Below are positions 52,781 to 64,000 of a stretch of 64,000 nucleotides of DNA, one piece after another (within the stretch, counting starts at the first letter, position 1; each line of letters begins with the position of its first letter). The translations under genes were made by a program, and so were the position numbers. This DNA is from Camellia lanceoleosa. Taxonomy: Eukaryota; Streptophyta; Magnoliopsida; Ericales; Theaceae. Location: NCBI GenBank assembly GCA_025200525.1, contig CM045763.1:155192246-155256245 (forward strand). Reading direction: 5' to 3'. The notes beneath the pieces were generated by a model. That model did no database searches. It was not told the origin of the DNA and worked only from the letters and a program-made list of their open reading frames with translations.

Positions 52781-54694
52781 TGTAGATCCCGATTTCGACT
52801 CTTCAAGTCAGGGATCGAATTTGATTAGCTCATGAGGCTTGAGGGTAGTGCCCTTTGGCGGGTCGAGGCGATGCTGGCAGTCAAGCGGCGCCCAAGCAAA
52901 AATGCAAAATGCATTCGAAGTTGCTTGTCTGCTGGAGCGGCCATTTATGCGCTCCAACGGAGAATGTCTGCTTCCAGAAGTTTGACCTGTCTGCAAAAGT
53001 ACAGGGAAGGTGTATTCGACACTCGAGCGGGGCTTTCCACGCTCGAGTGAAACATGTTATATCAGTTCGTGAATCGGATATTTTATATCACTTTTGTATA
53101 TCTCTCTTCCTCTAAAAACCCTTTTCTCTCCCTTCTCTCTACATTTCCCTATGCCAAATTGGATCAAAACCTTGATTTCTCAAGATCTGTTGGGAGTTAG
53201 ACTAAAGTTCTTCATCAAAGTTGTGTAACTTCTCGTGGGCTTCGTTGTGTACGGTGAAGATCGAGTTTAGACACCATTGATTTTGGGGGTTTCATCTCAT
53301 TTCTTCTTCAAAACTTGAGGTAGGGATTTTCTTAGAGTTATATATATATATTTGCAAGATCTATATGATTTTCGAAATCATCTTTCGATAACTTTGAAAA
53401 TTGATTGTTGATTTAAGAAGTTGAGCGATTTTGAAAGTGGATTTGTCTCTTGTTCTTTTAAAATGATTTTATGGGTTTTGATCTTCGTTGATTGAAGACA
53501 AAATGATTTTGAAAAGTTTTCTTTCAAAAGATTTGAGTTGTATAGTTTTAGTGAGAAAACCTAGAATTTGGGATTTTTTTTTTTTTTTTGAAGACTGAAA
53601 ATCCATGAATGATTTTGTTATATTTATTTTTTGTGTCAAAATAAATGGATGGTTTGAAATTTTCTTATTTATATTCATATAAATGATGAATTTCAGGGAA
53701 TATGAGAATTGTTGTTCATTTTGGAAATTATTGTTCAAAATGTTAAAATAGTCTTGAAATAACTAATTGTTGAGGATACTTGAGAAGAGGGAATTGTGTT
53801 ATTCCTTAGATGATGAATTAGAATAAAAGTATTTATATTCATCTTGTGAAATTGGCATATCAATTCATTTGATTACGTTAAACTTTGAAAGTTGATTTGA
53901 AAACTTTTATTGAGAAAAGAATATTGAGAAACAAGTTTTCATGGAATGGTTTTGGGGTAAATACATTGGTAAGTCTTGATAGGTGGTGTAGATGATACTG
54001 AATAAGTTGGCCTGAGAGTTCGGGGTGAAAGACCGAAAACCCGCACGAATAGGTGTCTAGCCTTCCAGTTAATACCGGTAAAAATGACAATTTGGTAGTA
54101 CTTGTATATTCTACTTGTAGACACTGACCTAGGGATTACCACAGTCGTATTTACCGCTCTTGAAATGAATTGTTAAGTTTTGAAGAAATGAAATTGCATG
54201 AGATCATTGAGCATGATGGCTTTCAAAGATGAAGATGTGATTTTCTTTCAAAAGGGCATAGCATGGCATGTGCATTTCACCTCTTGAGACTTGTATAAAA
54301 TGTATATACTTTGTTAAGGATTTCCTACTGGACTTTATGCTCACCCTACGGGATTTTTGTGAAGGAAAAGATGTGGTGATCCCACCTAACTAAGGGCGTG
54401 GAAGTATGTGTGTTGCGAGTACAATGCTCTCATTTTGCTGTGACTTTGTATGTAAGCCAAGGGCCGTGTTTGTGTGGGTTTGAATAACCGTTTTGTGTAA
54501 CCAGGCTCAAGCCTTGGAAACTTGTAAACCCTTGGGGGTATTTATTTGTTTATATACTTGTTGTTGGATTAATGTATTGTTGCATGAAGAACTATCGTAT
54601 CATGTAATGTAAGTTTGGAAATTTATATTTGATTTTCCTTGAAAGAGCCATGATTGTTGTCTTATCATTTAGGCTAGAAATTTGGGGCGTTACA
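52781..54694 (+). repeat. Right LTR of element B
   Basis: 1914 bp, collinear with the left LTR with substitutions and small indels. CTCGAGCG words at 53022-53047. Confidence 0.9.
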
Positions 54695-54699
54695 GGTTT

Positions 54700-55852
54700 G
54701 ATCTTGAGGAATTCGGTAAGATTAAAAAATATGGGGGTTTGTGTGTGGAACTCCATTTTTGGAGTAAATGGTGTCGAGTATCACATCAGTGTTTGGTGCC
54801 GAGTGTAGAGGTTTATTGAGTTGATTAGTCAGTTTGTTGATATCGGGGTTTAGTTGTCAGGTAGTCACCTTGAGGAAAGCTTGGGCTTGTGTATAAATGT
54901 TGATAGGTTATGGGTGCCTTGGAATGATTTTGCGAGTATTGAGTCTTGTGTCTGTGGTTGGCAAGCTTGTGTGAGACTTGTTTTGGATTAGTGAAAATCC
55001 TCGAGCTGGGGTAACGTGTTTGGCTCATGTTGTATGTATTTGGCTCATGTAGCTGATAATTTATGATAATGATTATAACGGAATGAAATTGCAAAATCGT
55101 GGATTTTTTTTGTGCCTTATTGTGTTGATAGCACAGTTGTTATTTCTATTAACTGTTATTACAGAAATGTTATGTTTTATGTTGGTTGTGGCATCACCAT
55201 ATGAGTGATGGGTGTTGTTGGGTGACAGTAAAAGTTCACCGATTGTTAGATTGGAAAGGAATTGGAAAATGAATTTTTCCGTGTGTTATGGCCTTCTAAT
55301 GGCTTTGCTAAAACAGAAATGTTGAGGAATTGATTTAATTTAAATGGTACGAGGAATTTCAATGATTAGTCTTTGGCAATTAAATTATGGATGGTTATGT
55401 GTTATGGGTAACACCTTATTTTTGAAAAATGTTTAGAAAACTTTTGAGCCTTACATGGAAAATGCAGAAATAAATTTTGATTATGAGCGGTGAGAATTTG
55501 CGTATCTTTTGAGAAATGTTTTATATACCAAAGAATGATTTTTTTTTTTAAAACAAAGTTTTGCTATCGTTTGTTTTACTTGGGATGATGTATGTTGAGT
55601 AGTGACTTAGTTTGGATTGCTAGTCGTGCTTTTTGTTTTGAGGAGAGTTTGGTATTGTTGGAGCTTATTGTGTCGGAGAGTTGTCTTTTTGGACGTGTAA
55701 GTCCTCTTCTCCTTTGAGAATTAACCAAGGGTTTGTTGTGAGGGTAGTTTTCTTTTCCTAAGTGCTCGGGTGTTGAGTGCTCTGTGGTGGGTTTGCCTTG
55801 TGTTTTGGTGTATTCTTAATTTCGGGGACGAAATTTCCTAAGGTGGGGAAGT
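54700..55852. other. Non-coding 3' part of element A
   Basis: No coding domain seen. It ends with GGGGACGAAATTTCC and a purine tract (AAGGTGGGGAAG) before the right LTR. Confidence 0.6.
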
Positions 55853-58397
55853 TGTAGCACTCTGTGCTTCCTATTATAATGGAACTATATTTGACTCTTT
55901 GATTACCTTGATTGAGAACCTTCTTAGTTGATATTTGAGACTTAGTTGAGGTGTTACCATAGTGGTTGGGTAAGATTGAATCTGAAACTCTAAATTTGAA
56001 TAATTGTTATTGAGTAGTTTTCACTCTTTCATCATTTTCTCTCTCCATACTTTGAATCTAGATGTGTGGCTAGAACCATTGGAAAGCTTACTTCTGGGGC
56101 TTCAATTTGGACACAAGAACAACGCTAAATGGAGTCTGGACAAGAGAGTTATACCTATTTGAATTTTGCATTTCTGTGCTGGAAGCATGCTTGCTCGAGC
56201 GAACTGCACGATTTTCAGAGATTCCAGGAGCTTATTTTGTATGCTCGAGCCAAGCTTCCTTCACTCGAGCGACCACATCGCTAACAGACATTATAAAGTG
56301 ACGTTTTGGCCCTAAAACTCTATTTTTCTCCCTCTCTTCTCCTCCCATCCTCCAAACCCGAAACCCTAACCTTCCAAACTCTTGATTTCTATTCTATTTA
56401 CCCAAGATTCACCCCAAATCTTTCAAGAATGTTGAAGAGAAAGCATAGATCAAGACTTCTACCAATTGTTTTGCAATTTCATTGGAGTTTCAAGTTGGGT
56501 CTTCATCTTTAGCTTCAAATATTGAGCTTCGAATCTTAAGATAGGGATTTCTTTGCTCCTTTTCAATACCTCATCTATAGATAGATATGTGGTAGATTTT
56601 ATTGCATAAAAATCATATCCATTATGGATTTCTTTGAAAATCATGAAAAGGGGATCTAGGGTTTGTCATTTGGGAATGAGATTGTTAAATTGATTGTTGT
56701 TTGAGTTAATGGCGGAGTAATCTAGCATGTTTATGTTGAAAGAAGAAAAAACCCTAATTTAATGTTTTGACTTGGTAAATTAAAAAGGGATAAAGTTGAA
56801 TAATGTTTGTAAATTGTTATTATGGTTTGTGTAAATGTGTTAATAGCTAAAAGAGAGAATTAACTATAGCATTGGAATTATTTTGGATTGATTATATTAA
56901 GTTGAGTTGGGTTCTGGCTTGATATCCATAGATTTAATTTTGTGAAATGAAAAGAATGGATTGGGATAAAAGGTGGAGTATGCTAACTTGGAAAGTAAGA
57001 GAATTGATTTTTGAAATGGAAGAACAAAATGATAACACTATGTGAATTTAAGAAATTAACTTGAGGTTGCATTATGAATATTTTATTTTACTATTGTTGT
57101 TGTTGGATTTAAAATCTCATGAGAGTTGAATTATTATATCATTATGTTGAATACATACATTTAGAGGTTTTGTCCTAGGTCATCGGTGGAGGATGACATT
57201 GTTGTGTTGAATAGTTATGTGTATGCATTACACTTGTGTTGGTTGTGCTTTGTTGAATAGTTTGTGTGTATACATTACACTTGTTGGTTATACTTTGTCA
57301 TGTTGTGATGATTGGTAACGTGTACTACGCTGAGAATGAGAGGTACCATTACCTTACAGCTAGCGCATGGAGAATAGGTTGCGCTTAGAATGAGAGGTAC
57401 CAGTACCTTCCAACTAGCGCTAGGAGAACCTGACAGAGGTACCATTACCTTCCAGTCGGTGTCTGGTAAATTGGCATTTCATTGTGGAAAGGTATATCCT
57501 TGTCTTACCGTACTTAAGGCAGGTATAGCAGAACTTATTTGTCATTATTGTCTCAGTGTATCTAGGTATATTATGGGTTATGATGGTTATGCTTCTAGAA
57601 GGCCGAGTTGCCTCATTTGTTGAGTAGATAGTTATTGGTTGCTTGTTGTTTCCTTTTGTACTAGAGGTATACATGGATAGATATGAATGTGTTGGAAACG
57701 AACATAAGTACTGTATTGAGATTGTGAACAATGTGAATGATAAAGAATGCTTGTGAACATGTTTTGAAAAGGCAAATCAGGTGTAAGTCCGGAAAGTGGG
57801 AGAAAACGTAATGGCCTTGGTGAAACTGTTTTTAGAAATTTGTTATTGTCATATGAATTTTGGGAAAAGGTAATAAGAAGAAAGAAAAGTAAATTGCTTA
57901 CGTTATCGAATGAAATGAATGATTTTGAGAAACGTTCTTATATATGTATATTTTTGTATAAACCGTCACATTATTTATATAGTATGAGACTAAGCATTCA
58001 TGATCATAGCTATCTATAAGTTGTTATTGTTTAGGATCATGTTGAGATCCCTACTGGACTTTATGTTCATCCCACGTTGCTAATCATTTTTCAGGTGAAC
58101 ATCGAGAAGTGTTTCTAGGTCATGAATCTTCTTTACTTGTTGGCCACGTGGCCTTTTATTTGTGGGTGGAATGCCATCGATATAAAAGGGTTAAACCCTT
58201 TCTCTTAATTTAAAAGATGCAAGCCTACGGGCAATTTATTTAATTATAACTCCTGTTGCATTCATCTTTTCGGATGAGAGAATATTTATTCATGTGTTCT
58301 TGTAAATATAAAGAGTTTCTGTATGTTTTCTCTGAAATTGAATCTATAATAATGGTTTGGTAATGGAATACGAGTACTAAAAAGGCGGGACGTTACA
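55853..58397 (+). repeat. Second LTR of element A
   Basis: 2545 bp. TATAAA at 56292-56297, CTCGAGCG words at 56194-56272. Followed by internal sequence, not by host DNA. Confidence 0.88.
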
Positions 58398-58835
58398 ACT
58401 TAGTATCAGAGCGACCCGGGTTTGAATACTTTGGCCTCGTGGGAAGTGGTTTTTACCACAATGGGTTTGCTATGTGTAGTGAGGATGTTGCAAATAGTTA
58501 GCATAAGTGTTAAAACTTATGTGTTGCATTTATGTGAGCTTGGGATTAAGTTTCTTAGATGGTACTTGCAGCCGGTGAACTTGCTTTGAGGTCTTGTTAG
58601 AAACACGCCTGATCAACGTGGTTTCTGATAGGAATTCCTTGAGAGTTCCGGGATGAGTGGTTATCTTTGTGGACTTGACTGGATTATGTGTTTAAGTGTT
58701 TAGCTGTTTATATGTGATAGAAATGTATATTTCAAAGGCTAAGTGTATCTTGTAACTTAAGGGTGGTAAGTGTGTGCCTCAAGGAAGGCTGTTGTGTTGT
58801 GCACTCTGTTTGGTTTTGTTTTTGGGTTTTATAGG

Positions 58836-59031
58836 ATGTCTACACAAGGGAATAGGGGACGGATGGGTAGTAAGAGTGTCGGTATAGGCACATCGGTTCC
58901 TTTAGCATCTGCCATTGCAGCATCGACTGTCCGCGAGGAAGTTGCATGTGAGATTGTGAGAGCGGTGCAAGATGCTCTAGCTTGCAATGAGGGTGACAAC
59001 AGGCGTACCCTCAAGCTTACTAAGGAATTTC
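58836..59031 (+). pseudogene. gag: gag fragment after second LTR of element A
   Basis: The ATG at 58836 opens the same start as the left gag. It keeps about 35-40 bp that the left copy has lost (encoding SAIAASTVREEVACEIV), so it is an independent or less damaged copy. The frame ends abruptly at LTKEF, where the sequence changes to a 6.3 kb unit tail; the open frame beyond is read-through into host DNA. Confidence 0.82.
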
Positions 59032-59295
59032 TAATCGTATTCATTTATTATTTGATATTATCGTGTCTTGTTTATGTGTCATGTCAATAAATTTTATTTT
59101 TAATTAAAAATATCAAGTATACAAAAAAATTAAAATTTTCCTTACACGTTATGCACGAGACTTTATCAATTAAAAAATTGTTATAATTATTTTGAAATAA
59201 TTTAATATTTTGTCTTGTGGTATACTTGAAATTTATAATTATTTTTATGGGCCCCATACTGAGAGGTAATGGCGTCTCGAGCACGGGTTAAAGCC
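59032..59295. repeat. Tail of a 6.3 kb unit (fourth copy, end only)
   Basis: The last roughly 260 bp of the unit (attcatttattatttgat... to the gagcacgggtta word) follows a truncated gag directly, with a short TTCT microhomology at the junction. It is continuous with the next full unit. Confidence 0.85.
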
Positions 59296-59723
59296 TGTTA
59301 GTGTTGAGCCCTATCCACGGAACCCACCTCGAATACTATTATTAAAGACATTGTTATTAAGACCTATTTTGAGAAATAAGTTAAAATTTAATTTTTTAAT
59401 TTTTTTTAAAAAAAACATACAAAAAGAAATAATTTTTAATTGTGTTGTTCGAAATAGACCTAAATATTTGAGACGATAAAAGTTGATATTGTATTTTAAT
59501 AGTTTCAATAAACTTTTGCGATATACGCTTTCGCCCTATCAAAGCCATAAGTTTAACACGGCGCTGCCACGTCACAATAATATCATGCCACGTCAAAAAA
59601 TACTAAAGAGTAAAGTGGGCCATCATATTAAGGAGTCTCATCAATTAAACCCTATTTTAAGTCCTCTCTCCCCAAACTGTTGTTGTCTCTGCAAACCCAT
59701 TTGCATCTCTCTTCCCACATCTC

Positions 59724-59727
59724 CTCT

Positions 59728-59762
<35 letters not shown>
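59724..59762. repeat. (CT)n(AC)n microsatellite, last unit
   Basis: Replaces the pure CT tract of unit 1 at the homologous position, directly before the micro-ORF ATG (59763). Confidence 0.95.
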
Positions 59763-59763
<1 letters not shown>

Positions 59764-59853
59764 TGGCCGGCCACCGTTATCACCGGCCATCGACAACATC
59801 CTCCTGTTCAACATTATAGTAATATTAATTTTGTTTCAAGTAATTTCTACATA

Positions 59854-59979
59854 ATGACTAAACCTATACCATTAGTAAATCTATCAGAGCAATATAACCC
59901 ATACCATCATCTTCAACCACCAGTTATATCACCAACAATGTCACTCATTGCCTCCGCAACTTCTAATTTTTCCATATAA
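59854..59979 (+). CDS. 41-codon small ORF, last unit
   Basis: Intact copy of the 549-674 frame with a few substitutions, same start and stop. Product unrecognised. Confidence 0.28.
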   Translation: MTKPIPLVNLSEQYNPYHHLQPPVISPTMSLIASATSNFSI

Positions 59980-60592
59980 AATCTTCATTTTCACTCAAAA
60001 ATGAAAATTTCCAAAATGAACGAACAAAATTTAATTTTTCTTCTTTTTTCTACTTGCCCAAATTTTTTTCTCTCTAATGTTTTGTGTTATCCAAACCTCA
60101 CTCTCTTTTTCGATTCATTTTTTATTATCTTCAACTAGAGATACATATGCATATAAAATAATTCCATTTAGTAAGGAATAATAAAGTGGTCCAGTTTTAG
60201 AGAGCAGAGGATATGGGTAAGCTTTTAATTTATTGAGAGTTTTGGAGTAGACAGTGAGAAAAAAAAGAAAGAAAAAGAAAGAAGTTGGGGGTCTGTAGAG
60301 AGAGAAATTGAGTTGGGTGAGAGAGAGAGAGAGAGAGAGGAGGGGATTTGGGTTTAACAAGTTTTTAAAAGGAAGTTATGGTTAAGTTTTATGTACAGAC
60401 TAATATATTGATTGTTCTACTAATTTATTAATTATCTGAGGCAAAAAATTATTGGTTGTCCGTAAAGCTTTAGTCCACGGCTCAGCCGTATAAAGCATGA
60501 AAAATGTTAAGAACTCAAATGCTTTGTTAATATTTTTATCAAATATTTTATATATTTAAAAACATTAACATTATTCATAAAACATATCTCCC

Positions 60593-60705
60593 GTAGGCCA
60601 GTCAAAATCTTGAATATGTCCTTGCCTTTTTTCCAAGCAACACCTTCCGGTCTACATCTTAGACAGGTGGAAACCTCATCCAAAGCAGACAGGTTAACCC
60701 CAAAT
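60593..60705 (-). other. Exon-like open frame, last unit copy
   Basis: The homologous frame stays open across the core (LDEVS..LRCRPEGVAWKKGKD) despite several substitutions. It is a relic or exon fragment with no start codon visible. Confidence 0.28.
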
Positions 60706-61118
60706 AGATTAATAGAAACTGAAAGCTGCTAAAATGTTTTAATTTCCAAATTGTGCACAATGCAAAGGTTGAAATTTAAGTAGATAAACCGACCCAAATG
60801 AAAATATGAGTTCAGAATATAGTACAAGCACTAACCAAACACACCAGATCGGGACACCAAAAATTAACATAAAGTGATGACTTTTATTATTTAAATTAAT
60901 AAAAATCAAAGCAAAACACTATATTTGCTCTGATATCATTATATAATTTTTCCACACTAAGTACAATAATATCCAATAGAATGACACTGTTTCAAATATC
61001 GAACATTATAGTCAATAGAATCATTGAACGCGTTCATAAGAATCCTGAAATATCATAAAAGTTAAAATACAAATGTCATCAATATATATAAAAGAAGAAT
61101 AATACTTTCAATTGAATA

Positions 61119-61424
61119 TTAACAATAAGAATTGAATATATACAAGCATAAATAAGGACTAAAAAAACTAATGAACCCATAATTAGTGGAGGTATTCAAA
61201 TTTTCAAAAAAAAAAAAAAAAAAAATGAAAAGGGATTTATTTATCTTCTTACTTAGCATGGCCACAAGTAGCACAAAGAAGACAATCATAGACCAAACTC
61301 TAGGATTGAAATTCTGGCGTCGCTCAAAGTGGTGTTCGATAATTTCATACCCCAATGCTCTCATAGCTGGTTTCACAATGTACTTAATGAAAACTTCCTG
61401 CGCAGAACTGGCTTGAGCTTCCAA
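61119..61424 (-). CDS. ORF A, last unit: open, no ATG, extended tail
   Basis: Homologous to the unit 1 ORF A (core EVFIKYIVKPAMRALGYEII, then NFNPRVW and hydrophobic VFFVLLVAML). It again starts at TTG rather than ATG. A longer poly-A tract on the plus strand encodes Phe codons and lets the frame run past the normal end, giving about 101 codons. The extension is low-complexity and unlikely to be functional. Confidence 0.32.
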   Translation of the reverse strand: MEAQASSAQEVFIKYIVKPAMRALGYEIIEHHFERRQNFNPRVWSMIVFFVLLVAMLSKKINKSLFIFFFFFFENLNTSTNYGFISFFSPYLCLYIFNSYC

Positions 61425-61789
61425 GTTGAAGGGGAAGAATACTTTGGCCTATATATAGACGAATTACTAGAAGTTGTTGAAGGGGGAAAATACACTAGGC
61501 TATATATAGAAGAATTACTTCTTTATTACTACTTTCCCATTTGATTTTGTTTTTCCAGTGTTATTCCAGTGTTACTGCTTTCCCATTTGATTATGTTTTT
61601 CCAGTGGCAACTATATAGATGAATTAGTAGAAGTTGTTGAAGGGGGAGAATACACTAGCCTATGTATAGTCGAATTACTACTTTCCCATTTGATTTTGTT
61701 TTTCCAATGTTACTACCTTCCCGTTTACTACTTTCCCATTTGATTTTGTTTTTCCGATTGATTTTGTTTTTTCAGTGTTACAACTTTTT

Positions 61790-62143
61790 TGTAACACGTA
61801 CCTCCTTACATAGCTATTCATTATGTGGTTTGCCCTAATTATGTGTTTATATGTGCATTCTATGTTTATCTGTGTGTGAAGTGTGTACTATGTGTTATGT
61901 GCATTCTACGTTGCTCGACAGATATGTTAATTTAAGAAAAAGACCTGTCTGATTTGTTATATTAGAAGGTTACAAATTAAATAATTGACTAGGTGGTTAG
62001 AGCCTAATTCACCTTAATTAGACAAAGTGGAGTTAAGATAACTCGGGTTATAGCAAGAAAATTTATTGAAGTGATTGTAATTTGGTTTAGCTTAAGTCAA
62101 AGTAACTTAGATATTATATATATAGATATTTGAATTCAATTGA

Positions 62144-62176
<33 letters not shown>

Positions 62177-63560
62177 ACCTAAGGGAGAGAAAGAAAATTC
62201 TAGAGTTTCAGAGAAGAAGGAGAAGAGAAAGAGAAGAGGGTTAAAGTCAATCTTCCACAATTCCATAAGCTAAGGTAAGAATTCTTGTCTCAACCTTGGG
62301 AATTAACATATGAGATGAGAGAATTTACATTGGTTTAAGAATTAGGGTAGTGTAGGTGGTGTCAAGAAACCTAAATTCAAGACTTCATGTTTGTATATGG
62401 CACACATAGCATTATTCATGTTCAATTCCTTTCTTTTGCATAATCCTTGGTAGTTGGAGGAAGGAATTTATTTATTTGAGTTGGGAAAGTTACACTCAAA
62501 GTTTTGATCTTTCTTTTCCAATACCAATGAGTTTGTTTGAACTTATGATGTTGGGTTGAACTTAGAATTTACTCTTTCATCATGTTTTTGTAAGTTTTAA
62601 GCCTTGATTTGTTCAAATTTGGGTTTGATTTTTTGGGGGACTAAAGCTCTAAAGTAGAGCAGAAATTTCGGTTCTGGAACACCTAGAACCGCAAGTGTGG
62701 GTGGCAAGGCCGCATGTGCGGCAGGGAGGCCCTCACGTGCAAAAAACATGGGCAAAAGCACCTTACATTATGAAATAATTGTACCATTTGGCGCATGCAC
62801 GACATACGTGAGGTGAGAGTACTGCACGTGCAGTTGAGGGGCTCCACACGTGCGGCTGTTTAGCAGACCCAGTTTTAGTTTTCTGCTTTATTTGTCTATC
62901 TTCCGAGCCTCTGTTGGCAAATTTTTCGCATATTTTTGACGATCAAATGCATTACACAGACATTAAACAGAATAAGGACAGTTAGGCAACCAATCAATAA
63001 GTTATAACACAACTAATTAATTGCGGTAAAAACATGTTATACTTGTATCTCTGTAGAAACAAGCGCCACGTTCGACCGTGTTTTGCGAGCCAAGCTGAGT
63101 AACACTGTTGTAAAGATATGTTTAACTTAAGTATCTCTTTTCTGCTTTATCTTTTCCCTGCTCTAAACATGCTTAGATTACGCTTAATCAATGATGATGC
63201 TATGTTCTTACACTGTATTCGTGGCATCCTTAGCACCTGTTTACATTGTTACAAAGATCTCTGTCAGTTCAATTTTGTGGAACTTCTGTTTATTATATTG
63301 ATGGCCATCAATCTGATTACTGGTCTTCATGATCGCCTGTTCGGTCTTCAAGACCGCCTGAACTAGTTTTCTATGGGATGTACCACATAAACATTATGAA
63401 GTAAGAATCTATTAAATTTATGGTTTGCTTTTTGGTGAGGATATCATTTGGCACCTCTTTACACTGTTGTTATTCACTGAGCTCTCTCACGTTTTGATAT
63501 GTATATCAATCCAAATGACTAATCCAAAAAACAACAAGGGTAAATAGAGATGGACAACAA
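61790..63560 (+). repeat. Relic LTR-like stretch inside last unit
   Basis: Collinear with 2478-4270; starts TGTAACACG. CACGTG-type words lie at 62688-62860. No gene. Confidence 0.38.
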
Positions 63561-64000
63561 CATTGAGCCATGAAACCCGAGTCTGGAACATAATAAAATA
63601 TCGGTTCAAAACCAGAGTCGCTATAAGAATCAATTGTGAAAAATAACTTTTTTAAAAGAGTTAACAAAATTTAAAATCTTTTTTAGTTACATATTCTAAA
63701 AATAGTTTTTAAAATTTTGAAAATTCAAAACTTGTTTGCTTTTCACATTCTCAAATATTTTTTGAAACTCTGTTTCGTTTTGACATTTTCTAAAATAGTT
63801 TATGAAATATTTGTAGTGGACTTTTTAAATATTTTAATCAATGTTTTTTTTTTAAATATTAAATACTAACAAATATATAGAAAAATATACAAATTTTGTT
63901 TTATTATTTTTAAATTTTTTAGATCGACTCAATCTAAATACACTTAAAACATATAAAATTATGAAAAGGCGTTGAACTTTCAAAAACCTTTCCAAAATCC

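Larger units (their letters stand above)
37743..54694 (+). mobile_element. Element B: Tekay/Del-like gypsy chromovirus, degenerate
   Basis: LTRs 37743-39651 (1909 bp) and 52781-54694 (1914 bp), start TGT.G.GATCCCG and end TTACA. Flanks GGTAT (37738-37742) and GGTTT (54695-54699) match at four of five bases. The primer-binding site is at 39655. Gag has two zinc knuckles, followed by protease, RT, RNase H, integrase and a chromodomain-like end. The long LTR and domain order suit the Tekay/Del lineage. Gag is split by a nest of two long LTRs (40804-48507). Inserted in the pol-less internal region of element A. Confidence 0.9.
32857..59031 (+). mobile_element. Element A complex: gypsy LTR-gag-(pol lost)-LTR-gag fragment
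   Basis: Two LTRs of about 2.55 kb (32857-35425, 55853-58397) start TGTAGCACT and end CGTTACA. Each is followed by a primer-binding site and gag. Between them only gag and non-coding 3' sequence belong to this element; pol is missing. Element B is inserted at 37743. The second LTR is followed by 630 bp of internal sequence that stops inside gag and joins a unit tail at 59028-59032. No target duplication exists on the right. This is the product of recombination or deletion, not a simple insertion. Gag similarity to element B suggests the Tekay/Del group. Confidence 0.8.
59296..64000. repeat. Tandem 6.3 kb unit, last copy, cut by the window edge
   Basis: Collinear with 1-4735 of copy 1: promoter block, CT/AC microsatellite, mini-ORFs, GA block, exon-like frame, ORF A and relic LTR. 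The region that would hold ORF B lies beyond the window. Confidence 0.9.

Noticed and set aside
58770..59090. 106-codon frame as a complete small gene
   Set aside because: It begins upstream of the gag ATG and reads through the truncation into a unit tail; it is a chimera of gag and host repeat.

Overview
The window is plant nuclear DNA, most likely from a eudicot. It holds no bacterial-type genes. It has AT-rich non-coding DNA, Ty3/gypsy retrotransposons nested several levels deep, an initiator-Met-type primer-binding site (TGGTATCAGAGC) behind three LTRs, TATA-box leaders and many microsatellites. The species cannot be named from sequence alone. I see no intact conventional host gene.

The host framework is a tandem array of a roughly 6.3 kb unit. 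Unit 1 occupies 1-6336, unit 2 is 6337-29236 (split by an insertion), unit 3 starts at 29237 and is cut at 32856, the tail of a further unit is 59032-59295, and the last unit runs from 59296 to the window end. Each complete unit carries on the plus strand a promoter-like block, a CT-rich leader and two tiny ORFs. On the minus strand it carries two paralogous small ORFs, here called A and B, each an amphipathic N-terminus followed by one hydrophobic segment. B has an ATG about 35 nt below a TATA box; A has lost the ATG in every copy. A relic LTR-like stretch lies between A and B.

Two large insertion complexes break the array. Complex 1 (10395-26979) sits in unit 2. It is a non-coding, minus-strand LTR-like element of about 3.1 kb. 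A Reina-like chromovirus (12699-26165, 391-bp LTRs, TSD AACTA) lies inside it, and that element is itself broken by two long non-coding TGTAGACACCCC-type LTRs (13783-18016 and 18950-22863). Complex 2 starts in unit 3. A 2.5 kb solo LTR (29529-32031) comes first. Then element A (LTRs 32857-35425 and 55853-58397), which has gag but no pol, contains element B, a Tekay/Del-like chromovirus (37743-54694, about 1.9 kb LTRs). Element B's gag is interrupted by a TGTAGACACCCC-type LTR (40804-48507), which contains another of the same family (43818-47779). Each insertion except element A keeps a recognisable 5-bp target-site duplication, so the order of insertion can be read directly.

The retroelement proteins are all broken by stops and frameshifts, so nothing here looks capable of autonomous transposition. 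The points most worth following are the tandem 6.3 kb unit with its paired membrane microprotein ORFs, the long solo LTRs with a conserved 20-bp G-box palindrome, and the LTR-internal-LTR-gag rearrangement that deleted about 5 kb of the array.
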